Shown in pieces: positions 31,954 through 42,504 of a DNA stretch of 64,000 bases; position 1 is the stretch's first letter; every line of letters starts with the position of its first letter. Both the position numbers and the translations under genes were made by a program. The notes beneath the pieces are model-generated. The model was given only the letters and a program-made list of their open reading frames with translations. It had not been told where the DNA came from and made no database searches. The DNA is from Trichosphaerium sp. ATCC 40318. Taxonomy: Eukaryota; Discosea; Flabellinia; Trichosidae. The stretch covers positions 372,001 through 436,000 of the forward strand of contig JALMLS010000304.1 in the NCBI GenBank assembly GCA_038496445.1. Direction: 5' to 3'.

Positions 31954-34900
31954 TTACAGTGTTGTACTATCTACTGGTTGTGTCGAACTACCCATCCCTA
32001 CAGGAGCTGATACACGACCTAAACTTGAGCCAGTTCGTGAATCTCTAGACAATTGTGCATCCATACAAGCACATGCAGGAGTCTTGTGAATAAAGAACGA
32101 GTTTACAGTGATTGCTAAACGTACATTAGATTGTTGTATGAACACTTTTGTACCTGAACCAGAAATGATACACATAGATACAATAATAAATCTTGTAAAT
32201 CTATCAATGTCTGTGGCAGCGAGTACAACACTCAACATTGCAAAGAAAGCAACATTGTACACAGTGAAGAAGATTATCTTAGATTCATTGTATCTTTTGA
32301 TTGGAATTGTTCTTATTCTAAACGCAAACACACTACAAACCAACAATAGAAATGCCTAAAATAAAAATATATCTGGTGAGTTCCTTAATACATTATACAA
32401 GTCGTACATTTGATGAAACTATGATGTACATGATAATTTCAAAAGCAGAATTGTATTTGCAAGAATGATAGTTCCGAAATACTCTGATTGAATCAACAAC
32501 AATCACTTCACTTGAAGAACTTCCAACAGTTGTCTGAAATATTTAGTAACCTCAGTAGCATTAAGCGAGTGTACCATTATGACCAAGAGAATAACATGAC
32601 AAATGACAAGAGATCCAACCCACAAAAGAACCATCTTGTCACTGATTCTGATCACTTGTGTTGTTTTCAATCGATACAATCTATCAAGACGAAGTGTTTT
32701 CCCAAGTAAAGGTCTGCAAGGGGATAAGTAACATCAACAATAATTTATGTCTAAGTATTAAGTACCCGAAGAGTAGAATGAAACCAATATCAAGAATCCA
32801 AATTGATGCATTACATGTGAAATTGGAAACAACATTTGGAAGCAAAGTGAATACAGAGATGTACAACAACGAGCTTCCAACAATCATTAATCCCATGAAT
32901 AAAGGTGATGACGCCTAAAAAAGTCATAATGGTTACAGTAAAAGATAAAAGAGTTACTACATACCTTGACTTTTTTGTTGCCAAGACTGAGAATAAGAAA
33001 AACAGCCCATCCTACATTGATACAAAAGAAAATGATGGCAACAACAGTTATGAATATTTCTGTCCAATGACCTGATATAACAAATTAGATGATTGATTGT
33101 ATCAAAGATGTACCATATTGTGGATGAAATATACGTTCATGCCATTTGGGCATTGGATAAATCAAGTCTGCCAGTTTCGTTGGAGGAGGTCCTATCAGAG
33201 TGAAACGACCCTTTTCTTGCATTTGAAAATGTAACCAATCCCTAAACATTGTTTTAAAAAGATACTCAATCTGATAATTTTCTTACCTTTGTTGAAATCC
33301 ATCAACATCCCATGAGTATCGCCCAGCAAGTGTATCTTCTTTGAATCGAAACATGTTGTCATGTATTATTTCGTCAATCTATGTGTTGTGTTATGAAGGG
33401 ATAAAAATACAATCTAAATAGTGTACGGTCTTATCTGCACAGGAACTGGTTGAGATAGAAGAAGTGAGTTGTATTGATGAGTTGGCATTCAACTTTTCCA
33501 AAAAAAGTTAGTGATCGTGATACATACACTTAGCGTTCACGTACAACAATAGCATCTCCATAATCTATCACTGCTTTTTTAATCGCTTTGTTGAGTAACG
33601 ATAGAAGAATACCATAGCTGAGAAAGTCGCTGTTGAGGTCTCTTCCATGTCTCTCTTTGAATCCATCATTGAGTTGTGAATAGTTTCCATATTCTGCTGT
33701 TGGAGGGAACTTCATATCGGGTGAATACTGCCCAACAATAAGTACGTACAAATATAAAATAGAACATACCTGAGACTCAGCACTGACATAGTGCCATAGA
33801 TCCATATCCAGGTTAACTAACCTTCTTGCATCCGCATTTGTAAAACCAACATATCTTGGGGTGTAGTCTTCTTTACGAAGGGTATCCATAATCAATCCAA
33901 CAGCATCCCATTGTTTACTACAAATAAACCTGGAAAGTGTCAGAGGTTTTAATTTAATTTTCGTATGTGTAAGTACATACCATGCATCAGCGTCATCCTC
34001 TTTCGCCATCAGAGCTATTTTTGATATGTTCTTAGTCACAGATTCTGAGAAATTACTAAAAGGTACAGGAATATATGTGTTTAAAGATGAAGCATTAACT
34101 ATCACAAAATAAGATTGTATTCAAGGTGTACAACGTACACTCCATGGCATATTCAGATTTGATTGTGAATCCTTGCAATCGTAACTCATCTCTGAATAGT
34201 TTACTCGAGCACCTTTTCAGTCACATAAGCTAGATGGTAAGAATAAAACGGGAAAACGTACATAACTCCAAACAGATTCTCGTCAGTATAAATTAATGTC
34301 ACAGTTTTAGCACCAACAACACGTAATGGTGGTAAAGCCGCAAAGAAACCTCGTTCTCTTGGAAGTCCAACACTGAGACAACAAGATGTTCCATTTGCTT
34401 GTTCATTGAATTTGTTGCTTGTTGACACTACACTGAAGCATCAGAGATATCAACTCTACAATAAACCAGATACGTACACAGTAATCGTCTGTTTTGTTCC
34501 ATTAATTCAATGATGTGGGGATTATGCTCTACAATAGCAGGGCTAATAAAAAAGGAAATAGAAGAGTCATTCAACCCTTTCTCGTATATTTCTTTCGTGT
34601 ATGTGAAATTGTAATTTGTATTGATTATTCTAGTGCAATCGTGAGTACCATTGTATACCTGTCATCCTTGTATTATATGTACTCGTATTTCAACCTAAAT
34701 TTCTCCCCTCCTATTGTGACCGGAGCATCTTGTTCAACTAACAGATCCGAAAAGAAGTCCGCAGAATCCCTTGGCGCTTGTTAGAGAAAAATATCACAAA
34801 AAAAAACACAATAATAATCTGTACTTTAAATCTAATATAAAACTCTCAAACTCCTTGGGCCACGCTCCCGCTTGTACTACAACAAAGTAAGAAACGCCAT

Positions 34901-35197
34901 CGTTATTGTTTTTGAGGCACAAAAAACCGCCTGGATAATTTGCCACACTTTTACACTACACGTATTTGCAGTAATCCAAGGATGTACTTTAAAACGGACT
35001 ACTCTCTAACCCACACGCGATACGCGTTGGTCCAAAGATAGCTGTTCAGGTCAAAAATAATTTGGAAAACGTTTTGAATCTCATCAAACAAGTTTCTACG
35101 CACGTATTGTTATGTTTTTGACCGCAAAAGTATCCGGAATAGTCAGCAATACAATAAATATTACAATCATATTTACTCTCGCGTAGTATGCACACAT
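31954..35197 (-). CDS. Class C GPCR with periplasmic-binding ectodomain, array copy 6
   Basis: Start ATG at 35195-35197; the signal peptide differs slightly (MCAYYARVNMIVIFIVLLTI). Ectodomain patch VNASSLNTYIPVPFSNF resembles copy 2, with changes in the usually constant VPFGNF word. The second patch DARRLVNLDMDLWHYVSAES matches copies 1 and 2. The pre-TM1 intron (about 33075-33108) is unique among the six. The TM7 intron is 39 nt and stop-free, as in copy 5, and the tail ends PVDSTTL at stop 31954. It is the outermost member of the array and so the first copy upstream of the duplicated segment's hydrolase side. Confidence 0.87.
35010..35030. promoter_or_regulatory. Intron-1 palindrome, copy 6
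   Basis: The arms CCCAC and GTTGG enclose ACGCGATACGC, followed by TCCAAAGATAG. CACGTG has become CACGCG, as in copy 4. Confidence 0.45.
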
Positions 35198-35302
35198 GGA
35201 TTAACAAGCTAAGGTTAAAATAAGATGAATGAACGTTGCCTGTAAAAATCGTTAAAGAAGAAAAAGACAATCGTCGAACAAGAAAATGAAGTCATCTTCG
35301 TT

Positions 35303-35337
35303 GTAGAACACGTGATTACATTATAAACGTGCTCAAC
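35303..35337. promoter_or_regulatory. Upstream CACGTG inverted repeat, receptor copy 6
   Basis: The arms GTAGAACACGT and ACGTGCTCAAC lie 106 bp upstream of the start codon. Confidence 0.62.
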
Positions 35338-35581
35338 ACATGTTAACAAATCGCTAGAAGTCGTACTTTGTTGTATTCACTCTGTTTTATGTTGTAATTG
35401 TCGCCTGTACGCTATTGGCTGTTATTCCAATTGTTGTAAGCTGTGAAAACGTGTCAGCAATGCTACGCTTCTTAATAAAGAAAAAGTGAGTGTGTAATTT
35501 GTGAACTACAAACTGGTAGACGCCACTTGAAAGCAGCTGTGAGATCAAGCTACTGAATAAATACAATGATTAAATTAACAC

Positions 35582-35668
35582 GGTAACCGAGCAGTTACCA
35601 TCTTTTTGTTTATTATTGTGAGCGAAGGTAGGTTTCCGGCCTGAGCGAAGCGACGGGCCTGACGGAAA
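35582..35668. other. Two adjacent hairpins in a GC-richer patch
   Basis: GGTAAC-CGAGCA-GTTACC is a perfect 6-bp stem at about 35582-35599. Further on, TTTCCG (35633-35638) pairs with CGGAAA (35663-35668), with an inner GCC/GGC helix and a bulge. Base composition is clearly richer in G and C than the surroundings. A structured RNA or a terminator is possible; neither is shown. Confidence 0.4.
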
Positions 35669-35860
35669 GCAAACAGAGCCCTCTAGTCTTGCATTCGTTG
35701 TACCATATTCGCATTGTTCGAATAAGTTGATTACCCGTAAACTCCGAAAATATGTTTGTTAGCTTCAAGCAAAACCAATGACCATGTTTAATGTTTTAGT
35801 GTGACAATTTATTTATACATGAAACAACCTTTTTAAACAGTATGGTACAGTACAAGTTAA

Positions 35861-37803
35861 CTAACATACAACTGGTACGTCGTAAGGGATTAATTCATCA
35901 GATTCCCTGAAGCCACCAGTGAAATACTGTAAAGCTTCTTCAGAATCATTGTTGAAGTACTCGATCGTTTGATGAAACAGAGTCGCAAGGAGTCTGCTCG
36001 CTTTTTCTTCGTCAATACGAAGAAATAAATCTGGGGATTGATGTGCTTCAGGATTGGCATTATCGGTAACTATCCAGTGGTTTGCTCCTTTGATGAAGAA
36101 AGCCAAATTCTTGTCGTTGTTGGCAACTCCGTATCTAGTGTATCCTCTCATAAAGTTGTCGGCAGACTCAATGCCACTGTGTTGGTCAATACCGCCTCTG
36201 AACCATCCACCAAATTTACCAGGAAGCAAGCTTGGTATGAAAGCTGGTGGAGCACCATTCAGATTTCCTGCAGCTATACCGCCATACTGAACAACGCCTT
36301 TTACATTTGGTCTCGAAGTTACGTCGAATGTTCCGCAGTTGATTGAGCTTGTACCATTGCATATAGCTGTTCCTTGTTCGTTTGCTGATACACAAAATAT
36401 AGCATTAGAACCTCCAAAAGAGTGCCCAGAAAATATAATGTTGTCCAGGTCGACGTTTGGCTTCAGGGATGGGTTTGCGATCCAAAAAGCTTCGAGGGCA
36501 TCCAAAGACGAGCAAGGAGCAAGGTTGACTAGTCCTGGGATAGGAGGAAAAGAAATAAATCTAGATACTATCGCTACAACATAGCCTTGGGTAGCAATGT
36601 TGGCTGCTAGTCGAGAGTAGTCCGAAGATCGATTGAATCCGCTTCCGCCAGCAAGGAATACTAATAACGGAAAGTTTTCGGAAGGAGCATCAGGGTAGGT
36701 GATAAACATGTCGTATGGAACGCCAAAAGGAAATTCGTTTGTAGGAACGTCGTATTGAGTTGTTAATACTGTGTATTGAGGCTGGAATGCTGTTGGAAGA
36801 CCAAGGTCCTTACGCTCGAAAAGTGCATTATTTCTTGCAGATATTATATCAGATCGAAGGAATCCTGAGATTTCTGCGTTGTTACGGAGTTCGGTGGTGC
36901 CGTTTACCCAAATACCTGGCGTTCAGGATTAGTAAACACATGGTGCACGGAATATTTTTTGTGTTCGAAAAAAAATCACCTCCAATACAAAACATTCACG
37001 TGAAAATTTTACGCTTTATCACGTGATGATTTTTTTTTTTTGTATTTTCGTATTTTCGTACCTCCACAGGTTTCAAAGTCATTTCTGGCTATCAAGTCTC
37101 CATAAATATGTAGGGTTCCTTTACATCCTCCGAAAGAAACCGAAGCGTCGTTTCTAAGCTCTAAATTTCCATTGATAATAACTCTTGCGTTTTCATCAAA
37201 AGTCAGCTCCACGTTGTTCCTGCCAGTTACGTCGCCTTCAATGTACACAACGGATCCAGATACGTGAGTATTAGGATCAATATCATTGGGAAAGGTTTTA
37301 CACCTAGGACCTGATCCAAGGCTTCTAAAGGACTAAAGGTGAAGTTAGAAAAATATTGTGATTTTATTCGAAAAAAAGGTATGTACCGTCGCGCGAAAGA
37401 CTTCATCAAAATTAAATATGCGTGTTACATTTGTAAAGGTCATGTTTTGTGGTCTTGGAACTATGCCAAGAATAGATTCAAACTCAAGTGTGTTTGAGGG
37501 GTCCAAATTGAAGGTACTAATGTCATCAATATCAGCGCCATTTCTAATAGACACAGAGCCTACAACATCCAAAGATTGTCCGCTTGGATTATTTAGGAGA
37601 TTCACATCACCTTGTACAAAGCCTTCGTCGAATGAAAACCCGTTCCTTGCTTCTAAACCGCCTGTAGATATGAAATTTCCACTAATGCTGCCGTCATTTC
37701 TTAGCGACATTTTACCACTGGTTGTAACCGCAAATTGGTCGAGTTGCTGTGCATGTAGGACGACAAGGACAGCGAAGAGGACAGTTATCGTTTTAAAACC
37801 CAT
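35861..37803 (-). CDS. Secreted alpha/beta hydrolase fused to an N-terminal RN-repeat domain
   Basis: The signal peptide MGFKTITVLFAVLVVLHAQQ opens exon 1. The N-terminal half (exons at about 37803-37385, 37300-37060 and the start of the last exon) contains at least eight short beta-strand-like repeats marked by R-N-[DGN]: SLRNDGSISG, LEARNGFSF, VSIRNGADI, VTGRNNVEL, LELRNDASVSF, LIARNDFETC, TELRNNAEISG, ISARNNALF. This periodicity suggests a solenoid. The C-terminal half is a chlorophyllase/PET-hydrolase-like esterase: LLVFLAGGSGFNRSSDYSRL (oxyanion region), nucleophile elbow GHSFGG (Ser in the centre), a plausible acid residue in the following strands, and GANHWIVTDNANPEAHQSPD with the likely catalytic His. 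The stop is at 35861. Natural substrate unknown; acyl esters or a cell-surface polymer are possible. Confidence 0.85.
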
Positions 37804-38616
37804 CTATGCGAATATTAATATGGAAGAGGGCAGCAGCTATCTAGGTGTACCTTATTGGAGATGTGTTGTAACGGTTGAGATGTTTATTGAATGAAATTAT
37901 TTCCGGAAAAAAATTCACAAATAAAAGCTACGCAGAACCGTCTATCCCACGCGGGTTTTTATTCAGTTTTTCTGCACATAGTATGGTAATTTTGAGAGGT
38001 TTTAGGGTCTGAGTTTGGATAGGATGCGCTAGAACGATGGTTCAATTTGGGTTATAGATAGAATTTCTGAAATTATTTCTGCCTGTTTGGAAAATCTACA
38101 TAGTAAAAACAGGGTTCTCTCCTCTTTGAGCCTGGTTTCTTCAAGGTTTTGGGAACAAAACATTTCCTTCTATCTTGTGATTTGAAGGTTGAGTTTAATA
38201 CTACATACACGTTATGGTAAACTACTGGAGAACACGTGTTTTGTCCGCTTTATCAACTGTAGCCAAACAAAAGCTGAAAACTTTTTTTTTGTCTGCGAGA
38301 CACTCTACCACAAACTTGAGGCGTAGGGCATGTCAATAAACAAACTTTGGCCGTTGCTATCAATTAAAAGAAACCAGACCTGAATAATATCGTACATTAA
38401 TACTAAAGTGTCACAGACGTTAGCGTAGCAGTGTTCTTGCGAAAATATATTTTATTTTATTTTATTTTCAGAAGAATTCACAAGAGTTGTGACAACCGAA
38501 AGGTGTATTTATAAAATTTTTCTTTAGAACGCCATTTTGATTGGAAAATATACTAACATATGTACACTATTACCCAAGCGTTGTTTAACAGCACTGTGAG
38601 TTCGAAATGAACATCA
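37804..38616. other. Gene-free region
   Basis: About 810 bases upstream of the hydrolase start and downstream of the helicase stop. It includes a short TTTTA repeat (about 38448-38469). No coding frame, RNA gene or array homology was seen. It should contain the hydrolase promoter. Confidence 0.5.
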
Positions 38617-41600
38617 TTATTTTTTCGTCCTAAAAAACTTAGCAATCGTCTGGAATCCCTGTCCAAACGATTTCGTTGGAACAAGACGCTTTGAAATCCA
38701 ACCAGGAAGCTTTTTCTGAATATTACTAATTGAAAGAAAGCCGTTAAAATAACCAAAAAACAAAAACAAAAAAAAAAATTGTTTTCTGGAATCGTACGTT
38801 TGTTGAAACCTCTTGTCTACTAATAGTATTGTAGAGTAATCATTAGCGTGTCTTATAGATCTACCAATAGACTGATTAACAGCTTTCATACATATATTTT
38901 CGTAGTATGCTGAACCAGACATTTCAGAGCTATTTGATTCCCTTGCTCTTTTATTAATATAATTGATCTTCTCTTTGAGTATTGGATCAGTCTTATTTGG
39001 GTATGGAAGGCCAACCTTTCGAAAAAAATAAGCAAACATTTAGCGCGTGTAACTGTATGCAAAATCACGTGCAACTAAAAGAAAGGTTATAGATAACTTA
39101 CCATTATTATACACCTTCCAAGTCCATCTGAAAAATTTATACCTTCGCTTAGTTTTCCGCCAACTACACAACTCAGGATTGCTCCTGTCTTTCCAGGTGC
39201 TGGTTTGTTTATCGCCTAACAGTATTTGATATTCCGCCATCACTAATAAAACACGTACATTTGCGTATAAGGTCAGTGTTGTTTCGGTTTTGGTAGAAAC
39301 TCTTGGCTCCCTGAAAAACTATTTTGGATTTAGATAAAAGCATAGATTGTTATAGCGTACAGTTTTCTTCTGTTTTATTCTATCCAAAATACCATTATTG
39401 AACCACCTATGGTGAACTTGTTCTTCGTATGCATACGAAGAATAGAATATAACAATACCATCAGGAACAGTATTGGCAACATTCGAAAGCAAATACCCTA
39501 GTTCATCAATCTAGAAAAAAATGAGAAAATAGTCTATCACGTGAAGAGCTACCATTGCTTCATTTGAGCGTTTGCCATAAGTGAACTCAAAAGGAACGCC
39601 AAGAGGACCTGATTCGAATACAATAGTGGATAGATTTTCGTCTGGAATCACATGAGAGCACGAGAATATCGATAGCTCATCTCTCGGTTTTTGTGATCCA
39701 AACAGTTGGTAAACGTAGTCGTCAAACTATGAGCTCGTGTTGGTACTAAAAAGTTTGTTTATTAGACGTACGGGCTGTAGTGTACCTCCTGCTAATATAA
39801 CTGCCTTGGCTTCTTCTGCTACAGGAAGGAAATGTGGAGAAGGATCAAGAGAAACAAACTGAAGGTGAGATTCTTTTTGTTGCTTGGACCTGACATGAAC
39901 ATATGTAAATGAAAGCTCGATAAAATTTAGAGTGAATATCTACTTACCTAGCTGCTAGAATCCTTCCAGAATCATCTGGAACCATCAATGCCTTGAAAAA
40001 CTCATGTACAACATTAAGTGCTGGTATGGAACGATTGATCTCAGAAGAGTCAACTTTTACATTTACTAGTTTTCTGGTAAGCAAAGTAAACGATGGTGAA
40101 TTAGATATTTAAATATGTACTTTTTCTTTGTCTCAGCTTTATGTTAACTTCCAAGTTATCTATATAACCCATAATCTTTTTTGAAATCTCTGTTTGCTCA
40201 AAGAACTTTCCAATCTAAAGCAACAGCTCAGAAAACAAAAAAAAATTAATCACTTGTGTGAGCCTAATAGTAAATCCACAAGGATGGTATCGTTTCATAT
40301 TGGATGATTGGTTCCATGGTGAATGGTTTTACGTACTTTGAATAAATTTACATTGTCTATTTTTGACTCGAATAGAAAGTCATTGATATGCATTATCTTC
40401 TTTTGTATGTCTTTGATATTCTCTTTTTCTCCTACAAAAACAAACCAATTAATTATCAAAAGGAATAACTTCATCCAAGATTGCTACAGAGCAAAAAAAA
40501 AAGAAAGATGAAAGAGTGAGAAAGTGTTAAAACTTGTACCTACTGAAATGTACTGAACAAATGCTTTTAGGATAAATATAACACGTTCAATATACATAAC
40601 ATTTTTACCCTTTAAACGCTGTCTAAACTTATCTAAATACCTCTTTAGCTGTGCTAAAGCTTGAGAAATCTAAAGTTAATAAGATAATTACTACTCCAAC
40701 AGGTTGTAACGCACTATAGACATTGACAGTTTCACAGAGTGCATGCTGTTGATTGTATCGATTAAGTTATGTGCCTCGTCAATAATAACTACATTATCCT
40801 TTATATCAATACCTAAAGCTTCACGCGTTCCAGGATGGAACAATGCTTGATATGGAAGAGCTACAACCTCCGCTGACTTTACACCTTGTGGCACATAAAT
40901 TAATTTAAAAAAAGTTGCTTAAAATGTCTTGACGTACTTGCACGTGACCCGTAGTAGGGACAAGTCTTCAATGATTTGCCGAGCGTTATTAAATCTTCAA
41001 TATCACGCACACGTGATAACACCTCATCTTTGTATAGCATCTAACCACCCGAGTGAAATCAAGATTGTATCAGAGATGCTTACCTTTAGATGTGGACTGT
41101 AAAATTCACATTTAGCGTCTTTGGTCTTTTTGGCTACACGTGATAAGTGGTACAAAATTTTGATTGCAGGTTAAAGATTATCAAGCTCATTAATTGCCGT
41201 TTTTCACTTATAACTTGTGATTTGAGAAATATTCTGTAGTACCTTTACTTTTGCTTGCACCTATGAGCTCAAGGCAAGCATCATTTATTTGAGTTGTTGT
41301 CGGCTTAGAATGGACTTTGGGATTTATACAGTAGTTCTTCCTTGATCCCAAAGTAACTGCTTTCAAGTCTTCTCCATAAACAGTTTTTTGAATTTCATTG
41401 ATAAACTGTGATAACTGTGTATGCGTCCTACTACAGTAGTACACCTATATTAAACGTTAAAAGCCAAGTATTCCTATTGAGAATAAAACTACCTTTCGGA
41501 CTTCAACATCCTCACCGTCAGACTCATACTGAAGCGGAGCTTCTTCAGAATCAGAGCTGTCATCATTCATTTTGTTTAGTTTTTCTTCATCGCTGTCATA

Positions 41601-42270
41601 GTCATCAAGCAAGAACTGCGAATCATCTTCAACCATAGTTGTAGCTTTTGGAGCATTGCTATAAGACTGTGCTTATACGTGTAGAATTAGCAAGCGGTAT
41701 AACCAGAGAGCAAAAAAAGTCAAACCTGCAATTTTCTTCTTTTTGCTTGTTTGTTTAGGTTGACAACATTAGAATGCTCCCTTATCCGCTTGAGTCTCTT
41801 ACGTTGTTTTTCAATACGGTCTCCATGAAGCTCCTTCATACGTTCTTCATCACGTTGTTCTTTTTTAAGATGGGACGTTCTAGCCCATGCAGGTATATCA
41901 TCATTTTGTTTGTTTTCTTCTTCTTGTGATTTATCGTCGCCACCACACTGTTATTGTTTTTGAGGTTGACATTTTTGATGGGCGATTTAACGTACTTGCT
42001 CATCACATGTTTTATCACATTCAGCCTTCATCAACGGCGTTTTTTCGTTATCTCGTAACCATTTTAAGGCTGAACACGCAATTGAAAGAGATTTACCCTG
42101 AGCACGTTTAGCTTACTCTATCGAATAGAAAAATAGCGTACAGTGCCTGTAGGTGATTCAAATAGACCAATTTTACATTCATCAACGCAATTGTACAATT
42201 GACGCATGAAATCTTCTTGTATTGAGTACGGCGTAAAAGGGAACGGAAAATCAACCTTGTCATTTGCCAT
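38617..42270 (-). CDS. DDX11: Fe-S cluster DNA helicase, DDX11/Chl1 family
   Basis: 5'-3' DNA helicase of the XPD/FANCJ/RTEL1/DDX11 group, nuclear, linked in other eukaryotes to sister-chromatid cohesion and lagging-strand processing. Start ATG at 42268-42270: [20 protein letters not shown], then Walker A ESPTGTGKS interrupted by an intron, an acidic/KE-rich insert (about 41500-41900), motif Ia [13 protein letters not shown] (41440), and Fe-S cysteines NYCINP, NDACLEL, AKCEFY and [10 protein letters not shown]. Next come the DEAH box [15 protein letters not shown] (about 40780) and, near the end, motif [22 protein letters not shown] (about 38870). The stop is at 38617. All four cluster ligands and the Walker/DEAH residues are present, so it looks functional. 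The order of motifs and the KE-rich insert favour DDX11 over XPD. Confidence 0.92.
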
Positions 42271-42504
42271 CTTTCGCGGCAAATTTGAAATAAAATGAAA
42301 AAAATTCTGCTTATTAAGCGAGCTACCTGCCTTAGCTCTATCACCAATGTCACGTTTTTGTTACTCATATTTTACGATTTATTTTACACATACATCTTTT
42401 TTGTTTTTGTTGCCAAACGCCAAATGCCACTATGAGGGAGCGCAAACGGTTCTTTGAGTTGTTTTTTAAACCCTTTTTTTTTTCCTTTCTTTGTTAGAGT
42501 GTCC

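Larger units (their letters stand above)
10200..35560 (-). repeat. Tandem array of six class C GPCR gene units
   Basis: Six direct repeats, each a complete-looking receptor gene on the minus strand. Start-to-start distances are 3743, 3710, 4486, 4603 and 5069 bp. Gene lengths stay between 3244 and 3339 bp, while spacers grow from about 430 bp (between copies 1/2 and 2/3) to about 1.15, 1.3 and 1.8 kb. Long stretches of exon sequence are almost identical between copies, especially the transmembrane exons. Spacer growth is explained by chimeric gene fragments, a shared 160-bp block and an inserted terminal-inverted-repeat element. Confidence 0.95.
35198..35860. other. Intergenic region between copy 6 and the hydrolase gene
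   Basis: It contains the copy 6 dyad (35303-35337), two small hairpins (35582-35599 and 35633-35668) in a locally GC-richer patch, and the 3' flank of the hydrolase gene (about 35750-35860). No gene is seen. Confidence 0.5.

Noticed and set aside
10200-35560. Interpretation of the array as a CRISPR or satellite array
   Set aside because: Units are 3.7-5 kb, contain spliced genes and lack short-repeat/spacer structure.
37358-37894. 178-codon plus-strand frame
   Set aside because: Antisense to the RN-repeat/signal peptide exon of the hydrolase. Length is explained by that exon.
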